A stretch of DNA of 64,000 bases from Marinomonas rhizomae (lineage in GTDB: Bacteria > Pseudomonadota > Gammaproteobacteria > Pseudomonadales > Marinomonadaceae). Positions 8,457 to 19,000 of the stretch are shown piece by piece. The position numbers and the translations under genes were made by a program. The stretch covers positions 2,728,001 through 2,792,000 of the forward strand of contig NZ_CP073343.1 of the NCBI RefSeq assembly GCF_024397855.1. The letters are read 5' to 3'. How positions within the stretch are numbered: position 1 is the first letter of the stretch; each line of letters starts with the position of its first letter. The notes under the pieces were generated by a model that had not been told where the DNA came from, did not search any database, and worked only from the letters and a program-made list of their open reading frames with translations.

Positions 8457-9005
8457 TTAGCTGGCTGGAACATTCCCCCTCTGAACTACATTCACCAACT
8501 TATCCATCGGGAAGCCCAAAGCTTCCGCTTTGGCTAGCAATCGACGCTTAACGGCTTCTGGCATAGTTGGCGTACGTGACAACAACCAGAAATAATCACG
8601 GCTTGGGCCAGAAATCATGGCGTATTGATAATTATCTTTATCTAACTCGAAAATTACATAGGCACCATAAAACGGCCCAAAGAAAGAAACTTTTAAATGG
8701 CCAACATTAGATGAATTGACAAAATAAGCACGACCTTCGGCTTCACGCCATTTTTTTTCTTCCGCTGAATAGCCACGATTCAATACAGATACACCACCAT
8801 CGTCCCGCATAGAATAGGTCGCCGTCACCTCTGACAAACCTTCTTCAAAAGCATGATCTTGGCGGACGATTTCATACCAAGTCCCCAAATAACGTTTAAC
8901 TTGGAACTCGGTCACAGGGTCAATATTTTTAGGCGCACTGGTACAACCCATTAATAAAGCGCAGCCTGCAAGCAAAATCGTCTTTATCCCATTCGTTATT
9001 TTCAT
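8457..9005 (-). CDS. blc: Outer-membrane lipoprotein lipocalin Blc
   Basis: The 182-residue protein starts with a lipoprotein signal (LLAGCALLMGC, lipid-modified Cys at about 21) and has the lipocalin signature GTWYEIVRQDHAFEEGL. Further Blc features are ATYSMRDDGGVSVLNRGY, KVSFFGPFYGAY and WLLSRTPTM near the end. Blc proteins are anchored in the outer membrane, bind lysophospholipids or fatty acids, and are often induced by stress. It is transcribed alone. Its start and that of the GH79 gene diverge with about 98 bases between them. Confidence 0.93.
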   Translation of the reverse strand: MKITNGIKTILLAGCALLMGCTSAPKNIDPVTEFQVKRYLGTWYEIVRQDHAFEEGLSEVTATYSMRDDGGVSVLNRGYSAEEKKWREAEGRAYFVNSSNVGHLKVSFFGPFYGAYVIFELDKDNYQYAMISGPSRDYFWLLSRTPTMPEAVKRRLLAKAEALGFPMDKLVNVVQRGNVPAS

Positions 9006-9103
9006 CTAAGTATCCTTTATAAAAAACGGTACATGTAAAGCATCATAAAAATGTCACACTTTTATCGCAGTCTAGTAAAACCTTTTATGAGGGATATGAA
9101 CTC

Positions 9104-10570
9104 TTGTTTTATTCTAGATTGCAAAGACGGCACAATATTCATCAAAATAAATCGCTGCTCGTTAATCTTAACAGCACGACACCCATTACCACTATAGATC
9201 CAAGATACTTATCTTTCTCCATTGATATTTCCGTATTGGCTGGTGGTTTCTGGTGGGAAGGCAGTGAAGGCACACAAAGAGGACTTGGCACACAACGAGT
9301 TCCTCCTTTGGATTTAAACCAAGAAAAACTGAATTTATTAGTCAAAGGCCTTGGTAGTGCTTACGTACGTGTCGGTGGATCCGAAGCAGATAACGTCACT
9401 TATTTCACCAGTAAAAACATGAATAGTGAAGCCTCTCCAAACGCCCTGCTTCTTACTCGGGATATGTGGCATCAGCTTCATGATTTCTGCCAGCGAAATG
9501 CATTAGCCCTCATGTTTACCATGAAATATGGTCTATTCGAGCGGCGTCAACAAGGTCACTGGCAAGCAAGCGAAGTCAAAGCGCTGTTAGAATATAGCCA
9601 AGAGCACGGACAAAACATCGACATTTGTGAACTGGGCAATGAACTCAATGCCTATTGGGCGTTTCATGGATTAACGTCTCAACCCAGTGCGCGAAATCTT
9701 GCCAAAGACTACGATACCTTTATCCGTTGTGTTCGCCAATGTAGCCCAGATAGCAAAGTTGCAGGCCCAGGCAGCGCTTTTTGGCCAAGAATCGGCGAAG
9801 CTATCAAACCCTTGAGTAATATTTCCGCACCATTCCTAAGCTACCTAGAAGAACCTCTCGACATTGTTGATTGGCATTATTACCCATTCCAAAGCAGCCG
9901 ATCTCCTGTTATAACGCGAGCAGCAACCATCAAAAATATTCTCTCGCCAAGCTCTCTTATGGATTACGAAAGATATTCAAGGCAATTAGAAAAGCTCAGA
10001 GATCAATATCAGCCCAACGCGCAACTTTGGACAGGAGAGACAGGCTCAGCTCAGTGCGGTGGACAAGCCAAGTTATCAGACCGTTTTGTATCCTGCTTTT
10101 GGTGGGCTGATCAATTAGGAAGAGGCGCGAAAATCGGCCAAAAAGTCATGATAAGACAGAGCTTAATAGGCGGTGATTACGCTCTTATTAACCGCCAAAC
10201 GTTAAAACCAAACCCAGATTATTGGGTCAGCTGGCTCTGGGGCAAACTCATGGGTGAGCAAGTTTTTGATGTTCACAGCAACGACCCTTTTGTACAAATT
10301 TATTGCCATAGTGCCAAAAAAGTAGGCAAATGCACCCTTCTTATCATCAATATGTCTGCCAATCCCAAAATTTTACACTGCAACGGTTTTGGTGCCAAAA
10401 AGAAGCGCTTTGAAATCACCGCAGATTCTCTCACTTCAAAAAAAATTCGTATCAACGGCCTCAAGCCAAAATTTAAAAATGGCAAAGTCAAACTGAGTGA
10501 TTTTCCTAAGCTCTCTAAGCTCAACCTAGTCAGCCCTTATAGCATTAACTTCTGGTGTTTTACTGTGTAA
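9104..10570 (+). CDS. GH79 heparanase-like glycoside hydrolase
   Basis: The 488-residue protein carries the two catalytic carboxylates of clan A family GH79. ELGNELNAY has the acid/base E180, and WTGETGSAQCGG has the nucleophile E312; human heparanase has the closely similar ELGNEPN and LGETSSAYGGG. YVRVGGSEAD and DWHYYPF are also typical. GH79 enzymes cleave beta-glucuronic acid residues in polysaccharides or glycans. No ATG is available in frame; the TTG at 9104 is chosen because GAGGGA lies about 8 bases upstream. No signal peptide is seen, so either the enzyme is cytosolic or the true N terminus was lost. The gene stands alone between the lipocalin and the siderophore importer. Confidence 0.78.
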   Translation: MFYSRLQRRHNIHQNKSLLVNLNSTTPITTIDPRYLSFSIDISVLAGGFWWEGSEGTQRGLGTQRVPPLDLNQEKLNLLVKGLGSAYVRVGGSEADNVTYFTSKNMNSEASPNALLLTRDMWHQLHDFCQRNALALMFTMKYGLFERRQQGHWQASEVKALLEYSQEHGQNIDICELGNELNAYWAFHGLTSQPSARNLAKDYDTFIRCVRQCSPDSKVAGPGSAFWPRIGEAIKPLSNISAPFLSYLEEPLDIVDWHYYPFQSSRSPVITRAATIKNILSPSSLMDYERYSRQLEKLRDQYQPNAQLWTGETGSAQCGGQAKLSDRFVSCFWWADQLGRGAKIGQKVMIRQSLIGGDYALINRQTLKPNPDYWVSWLWGKLMGEQVFDVHSNDPFVQIYCHSAKKVGKCTLLIINMSANPKILHCNGFGAKKKRFEITADSLTSKKIRINGLKPKFKNGKVKLSDFPKLSKLNLVSPYSINFWCFTV

Positions 10571-10593
10571 CAAATAGAGACACTTAAAAAATA

Positions 10594-10616
10594 AATAGAA
10601 ATGATTATCAATAGTA
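10594..10616 (+). promoter_or_regulatory. Fur box upstream of fepB
   Basis: GAAATGATTATCAATAG (10598-10614) is a good partial match to the Fur consensus GATAATGATAATCATTATC. It sits about 65 bases before the fepB start. Iron repression of the importer operon is expected. Confidence 0.7.
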
Positions 10617-10676
10617 TAAATATTCTATTCTCATCTATATAATGACGCGTTCTTCTCGGTCTACAGGATTTTAGAC

Positions 10677-11708
10677 ATGGTTCGCTTTATGACACACTTC
10701 AAGCAAGTTCTCGCTCTTCTTTTTTTAAGTCTTACTTTAGCAAGCTGTGACCAATCACCCACAGCCGCGCCAGACAAAACACAGTTAAAAATAGATCAGG
10801 TAGAAAAAAGCACATCGGGTTGGCCAAGAAAAATCATGACCCCAGAAGGTCTGCTCACTCTTAATAAAAAACCAACCAGAATTGTGTCCACCAGCGTCAC
10901 CTTGACGGGGACGTTACTTGCTATCAAGGCACCCCTTGTCGCTTCTGGCGCTACTATGGCGAATACCAGCGTAGCATCTGAACAAGGCTTTATGCGCCAA
11001 TGGGCAGATATCGCAGAAACTCGAGGTGTCACTCCCCTCTATCAAACCGAACCCAATGCCGAAGCGATTATCAAGGCCAACCCAGATCTAATCATCATTT
11101 CTGCAACTGGTGGAGATTCCGCCCTCAAGCTCTATGAGCAACTTAAAGATATCGCACCAACATTGGTTATTGCGTATGACGACAAAAGCTGGATGCAACT
11201 TGCGAGCATTTTTGGCGATATTCTAGGTTTAGAAGAACAAGCGAAAACCATGATCCAACGCTTTGAACAAGAAGTGAAACACACCAAAACTACGATTAAC
11301 CTACCACCTCAACCGACCACGGCCATGGTCTACTACCAAGACGACACTGGAGCCAATATTTGGACCTCAGAATCTGCACAGGGTCGATTATTACAAGAAC
11401 TTGGTTTTACTCTAGCTGACGTCCCTGAGAGCGTAAAAGGCGATATCAGCATGGGGATTCGTCATGACATAATCATCGCTACTGGGGAACGCTTTCCTGA
11501 TGCGGTAACTGGCAATACCACACTGCTGTTTTCAGCCAGCACTGATAGAGAACAAGCATTTATAGATAACCCTTATCTACATGAAACAAGTTCTGTACAA
11601 AACCATCAGGTATTCGCCGTTGGCGAAGACACTTTTCGCCTAGACTATTACAGCGCCACCAATTTATTGAAGCGATTGCAAGCACTGTTTGGACGTGAAA
11701 AGTCATGA
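10677..11708 (+). CDS. fepB: Ferric-siderophore ABC transporter, substrate-binding lipoprotein
   Basis: The 343-residue product has a lipoprotein signal ending LTLASC (Cys about 24) and the class III periplasmic-binding fold of FepB/FecB proteins. Core signatures include RIVSTSVTLTGTLLAIKAPLVASG, NPDLIIISATGGDSA and a C-terminal FRLDYYSATNLLKRL. It would hold the ferric siderophore in the periplasm and pass it to the membrane permease. AGGA lies 8 bases before the ATG. Its stop overlaps the next gene by ATGA-type coupling, which makes it the first gene of a four-gene importer operon under a Fur box. The similarity is to enterobactin FepB, but the substrate here is probably the product of the nearby NRPS. 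Confidence 0.9.
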   Translation: MVRFMTHFKQVLALLFLSLTLASCDQSPTAAPDKTQLKIDQVEKSTSGWPRKIMTPEGLLTLNKKPTRIVSTSVTLTGTLLAIKAPLVASGATMANTSVASEQGFMRQWADIAETRGVTPLYQTEPNAEAIIKANPDLIIISATGGDSALKLYEQLKDIAPTLVIAYDDKSWMQLASIFGDILGLEEQAKTMIQRFEQEVKHTKTTINLPPQPTTAMVYYQDDTGANIWTSESAQGRLLQELGFTLADVPESVKGDISMGIRHDIIIATGERFPDAVTGNTTLLFSASTDREQAFIDNPYLHETSSVQNHQVFAVGEDTFRLDYYSATNLLKRLQALFGREKS

Positions 11709-12721
11709 CCAATAACACAATGTCTGCGTCAAAGAGCAAGCGATACGCTTGGTTGTTCGCATTGCTACTATTTTTGCTCATTATTATGGTCGCCGGTTTA
11801 TGCATTGGAGCTAAGCCGATTTCCATGGACATTCTGTGGAATATATTCATGGGCGAAGAACATGGACTGGCTAAAACCATTGTTATTGAAGGTCGTTTAC
11901 CACGCACGCTGAATGGGCTTTTTGTTGGTATGGCGCTTGGAACGTCTGGCGCACTAATTCAGGCAATAACCCGAAACCCTTTGGCGGACCCCGGTATTCT
12001 TGGTGTTAACTTAGGCGCCAGTTTAGCCATCGCGATCGCCATCGTCTTTTTAGGCGCAACTCAGCTGACCGAATTTTTTGGCTATGCGGCTCTGGGGGCT
12101 TTTTTAGCCAGCTTATTAGTGTATTTCGTTGGTAGCATAGGCGGTGGTAGAGCCGACCCACTGAAACTTACGCTAGCAGGGGTTGCCATTGGCGCCGTAT
12201 TTGGCGGTATTAGCTCTGGCCTTACCCTTTTCAATCCTAGTGCATTCGATCAGATGCGTTTTTGGGCGGTTGGCAGCCTAGATATTCGCGCGATATCTGT
12301 CCCATTATTTATCGCTCCTATTGTCATCGGCGGCTGCTTGTTAGCCGTATCGATTACCCCAGCCCTTAATGCATTTGGACTAGGCGACTCTTTGGCATCA
12401 GCACTGGGCAGCAAACCCGCTCGTATTCAGTTATTGGGACTAATAGCAGTTACATTACTTTGTGGCGCTGCCACTGCGGCGGCCGGACCCATTGGCTTTG
12501 TCAGTCTAATGATGCCACATATTGCTCGCTGGATGGTGGGCCCAGATCAACGCTGGATCATCCCCTTTTGCTTTATTCTAACGCCCATATTGCTATTAAT
12601 CGCTGACATCATCGGACGTGTGTTAATTGTTGGGGAATTACGAGTTTCTATTGTGACAGCGTTTATCGGCGCACCTATTCTGATTTATTTAGTGCGCAGA
12701 AAAGGAGCTTCTGGACTATGA
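11705..12721 (+). CDS. fepD: Ferric-siderophore ABC transporter permease (FecCD family), first subunit
   Basis: This 338-residue membrane protein has the FecCD signature: GRLPRTLNGLFVGMALGTSG, ALIQAITRNPLADPGILGVN and the C-terminal GPIGFVSLMMPHIARWMVG, which contacts the ATPase. About nine to ten hydrophobic segments are visible. It forms the inner-membrane channel with the next gene product (FepD/FepG pair). Its start overlaps the stop of fepB and its stop overlaps the start of fepG. Confidence 0.92.
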   Translation: MTNNTMSASKSKRYAWLFALLLFLLIIMVAGLCIGAKPISMDILWNIFMGEEHGLAKTIVIEGRLPRTLNGLFVGMALGTSGALIQAITRNPLADPGILGVNLGASLAIAIAIVFLGATQLTEFFGYAALGAFLASLLVYFVGSIGGGRADPLKLTLAGVAIGAVFGGISSGLTLFNPSAFDQMRFWAVGSLDIRAISVPLFIAPIVIGGCLLAVSITPALNAFGLGDSLASALGSKPARIQLLGLIAVTLLCGAATAAAGPIGFVSLMMPHIARWMVGPDQRWIIPFCFILTPILLLIADIIGRVLIVGELRVSIVTAFIGAPILIYLVRRKGASGL

Positions 12722-13734
12722 AGGTCTATCGTAACCACACACTGACAACAACCACTGTTGTTAGTCACTACCCAAAGCAAATCATTTGTTTTTTTACTCT
12801 TGCGCTGGTCATTGCCACACTTTTTTTTGGCCAACACATTGCCGAAAATGTTCAAGATATTTGGCGACTTCTCACAGGTCAAGCTGCCCCCTATCAATCT
12901 ATTGTTGTGTGGCAATGGCGAGCCTCTAGATTGTTTGCCGCCCTAGTGCTCGGTGCGGCGCTAGGAATCAGCGGTGCCGTATTCCAATCATTGGTTCGTA
13001 ACCCTTTGGGTAGCCCTGACATCACTGGCTTTAATGTTGGCGCCTTTACCGGGGTTTTGCTGTCTATTGCTTTGTTTGGCAATCTCTACTGGTTCAGTGT
13101 ATTGGGCGCAATTCTGGGCGGTCTTTTTTCTGCCTTGCTCGTTTATATTTTTGCCTATAGAGATGGCCATTCCGGTTTTCGATTAATCATTGTAGGCATC
13201 GCGATTAGTGCCACCCTTTCTGCGTTTAACCAATGGCTGATTCTTAGCGTTTCATTAGAAACCGCAATGACCGCTGCGCTTTGGGGCGCAGGCACACTCA
13301 ATGGTATGACCTGGGTACGCATATTGCCCGCCGCAGTACTCATTGCGGTCTTTATCCTTTGTGCTTTTTTGCTTAATACTCGTATGAAATTGCTCGAAAT
13401 GGGCGACGATACCGCGGCGGCGCTGGGCGTTTCAGTGAATAAAACCCGTCTCGCCCTAATGTTTGTTGGCGTTGCTCTAACCGCTGTCGCCACTGCCATC
13501 ACTGGCCCAATAGCCTTCATTGCTCTGGCCGCTCCTCAGATAGCAAAACGCCTTGAAAACAGCGCGAGCACCTCATTAGGATCATCCGCTCTAGTCGGCG
13601 GTTTGTTATTACTTAGTGCAGATTTTATCGCGCAACATAGCTGGGAAGGCTCGACATTACCAGTAGGACTCATCACCGTGAGCTTGGGTGGTATTTATCT
13701 AGTGTTTTTAATTATTCGTGAGGGAAGAAAATGA
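12718..13734 (+). CDS. fepG: Ferric-siderophore ABC transporter permease (FecCD family), second subunit
   Basis: A second FecCD permease of 338 residues, with WRASRLFAALVLGAALGISG, AVFQSLVRNPLGSPDITGFN and GPIAFIALAAPQIAKRL. It has the same topology as its neighbour but is clearly diverged, as expected for a heterodimer partner. Both ends overlap the adjacent genes by ATGA, so expression is translationally coupled. It would carry the ferric siderophore across the inner membrane. Confidence 0.92.
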   Translation: MKVYRNHTLTTTTVVSHYPKQIICFFTLALVIATLFFGQHIAENVQDIWRLLTGQAAPYQSIVVWQWRASRLFAALVLGAALGISGAVFQSLVRNPLGSPDITGFNVGAFTGVLLSIALFGNLYWFSVLGAILGGLFSALLVYIFAYRDGHSGFRLIIVGIAISATLSAFNQWLILSVSLETAMTAALWGAGTLNGMTWVRILPAAVLIAVFILCAFLLNTRMKLLEMGDDTAAALGVSVNKTRLALMFVGVALTAVATAITGPIAFIALAAPQIAKRLENSASTSLGSSALVGGLLLLSADFIAQHSWEGSTLPVGLITVSLGGIYLVFLIIREGRK

Positions 13735-14582
13735 CAGCAACAGTCCCAGAAATTCAGCAGAACAAATCAAACGATACAGACTATCAAGCTTTGCCAGAAC
13801 TTTCTTTGTCGACCCAATCTGTTACCCTCGGCTACGATCAAACAATCATCGCCAACAATCTCTCGGTTGATATTCCTGAAGGTAAGTTCAGTATTATTGT
13901 TGGCCCAAATGGCTGTGGAAAATCCACTTTACTAAGAGCATTGAGCAGATTGCTGCCGCCAACATCTGGCCAAGTACGACTAAATGGCCAAGACATTCAT
14001 ACTTTACCGACCCGTGAGGTAGCAAAAATACTGGGGCTCTTACCACAAAGCGCCATTGCGCCAGATGGCATAAAAGTGGTCGATTTAGTCGCTCGTGGTC
14101 GCTTTCCCCATCAAAAGTGGTTTCAACCTTGGCGCGAACAAGACCAGATAGCCGTAGAGTCTGCAATGAAAGCAACGGGCATCATGGAGTTCGCTCAGCA
14201 TCATGTCGATCAACTTTCTGGCGGGCAAAAACAACGTGTATGGGTAGCAATGGCATTGGCTCAAGAAACGCCATTACTGTTATTAGATGAGCCAACAACG
14301 TACTTAGATATCGCTCATCAAATTGAACTGATGGATTTATTTCAAGACTTAAACCGCCTACAAGGTCATACCATGGTGGCGGTTCTGCATGACCTTAATC
14401 ACGCTTGCCGATACGCTGACAATCTTATTGCTATGAAAGCAGGACAAATCATTACTTCTGGCGCCCCCAAAGACGTAGTCACTGAAGCGCTTATTGAAGA
14501 CGTATTTGGTTTACCCTGTATTATTATGGAAGATCCTGTTTCGGGTACACCATTAATCATTCCAAAAGGCCGACAAGTATAG
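13731..14582 (+). CDS. fepC: Ferric-siderophore ABC transporter ATP-binding protein
   Basis: The 283-residue ATPase has Walker A GPNGCGKST, Q-loop LGLLPQSA, ABC signature LSGGQKQR, Walker B LLLLDEPTTYLDI and the switch His in VLHDLNHA. These belong to the FepC/FecE group that powers siderophore and vitamin B12 uptake. An unusual N-terminal extension of about 25 residues (TATVPEIQQNKSNDTDYQ) precedes the fold. It is the last gene of fepBDGC and is followed by a shared terminator. Confidence 0.92.
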   Translation: MTATVPEIQQNKSNDTDYQALPELSLSTQSVTLGYDQTIIANNLSVDIPEGKFSIIVGPNGCGKSTLLRALSRLLPPTSGQVRLNGQDIHTLPTREVAKILGLLPQSAIAPDGIKVVDLVARGRFPHQKWFQPWREQDQIAVESAMKATGIMEFAQHHVDQLSGGQKQRVWVAMALAQETPLLLLDEPTTYLDIAHQIELMDLFQDLNRLQGHTMVAVLHDLNHACRYADNLIAMKAGQIITSGAPKDVVTEALIEDVFGLPCIIMEDPVSGTPLIIPKGRQV

Positions 14583-14604
14583 TTGAACTGCAAGCTATCA
14601 ATAA

Positions 14605-14636
14605 AAAATGGCGATATCCTGGAACATCGCCATTTT
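14605..14636. terminator. Bidirectional terminator between fepC and entS
   Basis: AAAATGGCGAT (14605-14615) pairs exactly with ATCGCCATTTT (14626-14636) across a 10-base loop. Runs of A and T flank the stem, so it can end transcripts from both sides. Confidence 0.85.
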
Positions 14637-14662
14637 CTTAGACTGCACAAGTAAAAGAACGA

Positions 14663-15961
14663 TTATGCCGTAGCGTCTTTTGCTGGAAGAGTTTCTTTTT
14701 CAGCAACGTCATCATCAGGAAAGAGCGTCGTATCAATCAAACTGACACTTCTTAATGAATGCACTCCTGCGCTTAATAATAACGTTGCTGCGGCACAACC
14801 AAAGCCAAGGGCGACCAAACCCATAACTGGCGACAGCACTTTTACAATCACACCAATGCCTAATGCACCAGCAGAATCGCCTACCACATCTTGTGCTGTC
14901 CAGAAGCTACCAATTCGCCCTAACATATGATCGGGAGTGTGGCCTTGTACAATGGTGTATTGCAGCAAACCACCAATCGACCCTAGATAGCCAAACACAG
15001 CCAAGGCCAGCAGCATTAATACCAAATGCCCCATAAAACCCAACGCAGCGACACACAAGAAGGAAAAAAACGCCGTGAACAACATAACCACACCAGGCCT
15101 CTTCGCATGACGAACCCAACCGCTAGTAAGTGCTCCTAAAGTCGATCCCACAGGCACCGCAGCGTACATGAGCCCCACTTCAAACGCCCCGCCACCAAAC
15201 GCGGTTGCCGCTAAAGCAGGAAATAAAATACGAATAGATTTGGTGACCGCTTCTAGCGTACCCAATGCAACAACCGCACGAATAATTTTATGCGTAAATA
15301 CAAAGCTAAATCCGTCCATTAATGAGCGAATTGGATGCTCTTGAGGCCCACCTTCTTGCGGCTTCATGTTTGGCAAAGTAACCAAGGTAATTAACGTACA
15401 AAGCGTACCTATCGCTGCCAAGGTATAGTTCCATGTCACCCCAAATGACACAATCACTACACCAGCAACGGCGGGTGAAATGACGGAACCAATTCGAACA
15501 ATCAACATGCTCAATGCGCCCGCTGTTGGCAAATTTTCTCGCCCGACTAAATGAGGAATAGACGCCATTAATGCTGTCATTCCAATCGCACTAAAAAAAC
15601 CATCCCAGAGAGAGATAGCATACACAGCCCAAAGGCTTGGCTCTGATAAATACGCATTGGCTGCAAGCAAGACAAAACCAACTCCGCAAATAAAGCGCGA
15701 AAATAGAATCAGCCATTTGCGGTCCATTCTGTCTGCTAAAACACCTCCTAGCATCAGACCGACAAACATCCCCATTCCATCTAGCGCCACGGCAAAACCA
15801 ACCTGTAAACTGGATCCCGTTAACTCATATATCTGTACCGGCACGGCAACATTTAGCATGCCAATACCCAACACAGACATCAGCCGAGCAATGAAAATAG
15901 CGCGAAAGTTTCTGTTGGTTTTTAGCAAACTAAAGTCCAACATGATATTTGATTTAGACAT
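14663..15961 (-). CDS. entS: Enterobactin-type siderophore exporter (MFS), EntS-like
   Basis: The 432-residue MFS protein follows E. coli EntS along its length: LLKTNRNFRAIFIARLMSVLG, AVPVQIYELTGSSLQVG, GLMLGGVLADRMDRK, LWDGFFSAIGMTALMA and LVGRENLPTAGALSMLIVRIGSVISP. EntS exports the finished catechol siderophore across the inner membrane. Twelve transmembrane segments are expected. It lies 67 bases downstream of the large NRPS on the same strand and may be co-transcribed with it, ending at the shared terminator. In E. coli entS stands beside fep genes, so the context agrees. Confidence 0.92.
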   Translation of the reverse strand: MSKSNIMLDFSLLKTNRNFRAIFIARLMSVLGIGMLNVAVPVQIYELTGSSLQVGFAVALDGMGMFVGLMLGGVLADRMDRKWLILFSRFICGVGFVLLAANAYLSEPSLWAVYAISLWDGFFSAIGMTALMASIPHLVGRENLPTAGALSMLIVRIGSVISPAVAGVVIVSFGVTWNYTLAAIGTLCTLITLVTLPNMKPQEGGPQEHPIRSLMDGFSFVFTHKIIRAVVALGTLEAVTKSIRILFPALAATAFGGGAFEVGLMYAAVPVGSTLGALTSGWVRHAKRPGVVMLFTAFFSFLCVAALGFMGHLVLMLLALAVFGYLGSIGGLLQYTIVQGHTPDHMLGRIGSFWTAQDVVGDSAGALGIGVIVKVLSPVMGLVALGFGCAAATLLLSAGVHSLRSVSLIDTTLFPDDDVAEKETLPAKDATA

Positions 15962-16028
15962 AACGACTCTTTAAATCTGGCGCGACAGTTCGCCGCGCTC
16001 TAATACGTTTGAAGTTGTTGTTTTGAAG

Positions 16029-19000
16029 CTATAGCTCTGAGACCAATTGGTTAAAAACAGGGCCCAGCGCAGTAAGTGCTTCAGGCGATAAAATATCTTC
16101 ATGCGCAAAATCAAAATGATGCTCTTCGAGCTCATCGACATAAGGCGCCCATGCTGCCTGAATATTCATCTTCTCTGGCACGGTTTTATCTGCCACAAAC
16201 AAAACAGCTTTGCCTTGATAACGCTGCGTTTTTGCCTTTGAAAGTAAAGCAACCGAGTCGGCATAGTTCTGCACAATATCGGCAAACATGGCATCTTGTG
16301 CTTCTTCAACCTGCTCATCTAACATATCTTCCGATGTATCCATGAACTTTGTCCTCTCACGCTCAACTTCATGCTGAATTTCAGCATCAACAGATTCGGA
16401 CCAATCTTGCTCGTCGGGTGGATAAGTATCCAACAACCCAAGAAAGCTCACCTCCTCGCCTATTGCTTGTAATCGAACCGCCAGAGCGTGAGCAATAACA
16501 CCGCCTAAGGAGTAACCAATCAAGCGATAAGGTCCTGTTGGCTGGCGCTCTTTCAATACTTTAAAGTGCTGTTCAATCACACCATCCATATTGGTTTGTG
16601 CAGCAATGGGCCCATCCGGCCGCGGAGACTGCAAACCAATCATGGGAAAAGTGTGCGATAGATAACGAGCAAAGCCAGCATATTGCCAAGCAAAACCAGA
16701 CGCAGGATGAATACAAAAAATAGGTAAGCCAGTACCCTCTTTTATCGGTAACACCGCGCCAAAGCCAGATAGGTCGCGACTTTGTGTTGGGTCTTGATTG
16801 GCAATTACCAGGGCTAACGATTCAATAGTTGGGGACACCATAACCTGCCCAACCGTAATATTTCGCTTCAATACCTTACGCAGCTCTGAAACTAAGCGTA
16901 CTGCGAGAATCGAATGCCCGCCCAAGGTAAAGAAATCATCACTCGCATTAAGGTCACTCACGCCCAATACCTTAGAAAAAGCATTGGCTATTTCAGTTTC
17001 AAGGCCTAATTTGAGCGCCCTTCCTTTTCTCACCCCTAAAAGGTCAGATGGTTGCGGCAAGGCTTTTCGATCAAGCTTTCCATTCGCACTTAGTGGCATA
17101 GCCTCTAGCTGCAATACTGCAACAGGCACCATATGGGCAGGCAATAATTCACTCATAGACGTGCGGATTTGTGCGGTGTCCAACACTCCTGAACGACTAG
17201 TGACATAGGCCACCAATTGACGAGCATCTGCGCCCATTGCACTGTTGTCTTGACCTAATGTTTTCGCCACAACAACAGATTGATCCACGCCAATTTGTGC
17301 CGCGAGCACTTGCTCTATTTCACCCAACTCAATACGTTGACCACGAATTTTAAGCTGGTCATCACTTCGCCCAAGGTATTCAACCGCACCACTGTCTAAC
17401 CAACGAACCACATCACCAGTACGATACATGCGCTCACCATTGGCTTCTGGGTCAGCCACAAAGCGTGTGGCGCATAATTCAGGCCGATGCCAATAGCCAT
17501 CCGCTAGCTGTACACCACACAAATATAACTCCCCAGCAACACCAATAGGTACTGGACGTAGGAAGTTATCCAGTATCCGCAGTTGAGTATTCCAAACGGG
17601 ATAACCAATAGGTACCCCAACACCTTTTAATTGAGTCAAATCGTGACCAAAAGCAGGATAATAAGAGACATCCACTGCCGCTTCCGTTGGTCCATATAAA
17701 TTATGAAGTTCGCAACCAACGCTCACTTCGAATTGCTTTGACAGCTCAACAGGCAAGGCCTCACCACTGCAGAAGACCCGTTTCAAGCGATGACAAGTTG
17801 CCGTATTTTCATCGCCTAATGAAGACAAAAATGCTGCTAACATGGAGGGAACAAAGTGCAAAGTCGTTATCTTATTGTCAGCAATCAATTGTTGTAATTG
17901 AAGCGGATCACGATGAGACTCTGGCGGTGCCATGTGCAATTTGGCTCCCACCATAGCACTCCAAAAGAACTCCCAAACCGACACATCAAAGCTGCAAGGT
18001 GTTTTTTGTAGAACAACATCGTCCGAGGTCAGCGGATATTGGTTTTGCATCCACAAAATACGATTCACTATAGCTTGATGAGAAACTAAAACCCCCTTTG
18101 GTCGACCTGTGGAACCAGAGGTATAAAGCAAATACGCTGCAGCTGATTGACTGAGCTCCGGTGCATTCCAACTTTCTAAGGTCTGCTTCACTTGAGAATC
18201 GTCTACTACCGCAATAGGAGCATCATATAAATACGGTCTTGCGTTCGTTTCAAAACGATCAACTTCATTTGATAGCGTAATTAACGCCACAGGTTTTGCA
18301 TCGTCCAGCATGTAGTTGAGTCGATCATCTGGATACCCAGTATCAAGAGGAAGATAAGCAGCACCCACTTCAATAGTTGCCCACAAGGCAAGACTTAACT
18401 TAACGGAACGAGGCAGTGCAACCGCCACAACATCACCAGATTGAACACCTAAAGATTGTAGTTCTTTGGCCAGCGTAACAATTTGGTAACGAGCCTCTAA
18501 ATACGTTAATTGATACTCATCATCAGATACACAAACCTGATGTGGTGTCAGACTAGCCTGCTCCATTAAACCATCACGGAGCGTCATTCTAGGCAAAGCC
18601 TGAAAAGTGTCATTCACGCTTTTTGTTATGGCTTTTTCGGCTGGTAACCTAAGATCTAATGCTTGCTGTGGCGAATTATCATCGCTTAACAACGAGGTTA
18701 CCAGGCTATCGAAACGCGCTATTAGATCGTTAATTTCAGCACCACCTCGGTACTCAAACAGTAAATTTAACTGCTCACCAGGCAATGCTAATACCGTCAA
18801 TGGGTAATGAGTGAAACCTCGGCTATACATTTCGTTGAGCTGTAAACCGTGATAAGTCTGACTAAATAAATCCGCCTGTTCAGGGAAGTTTTCCACCACC
18901 AGCAAGGTATCAAATAAATTAGCGTGCCCTCCTAATCGTTGGATTTCAGCCAGCCCCAATCCATCGTGTTCTAACAAACCAACTTGTTCATATTGAACTT

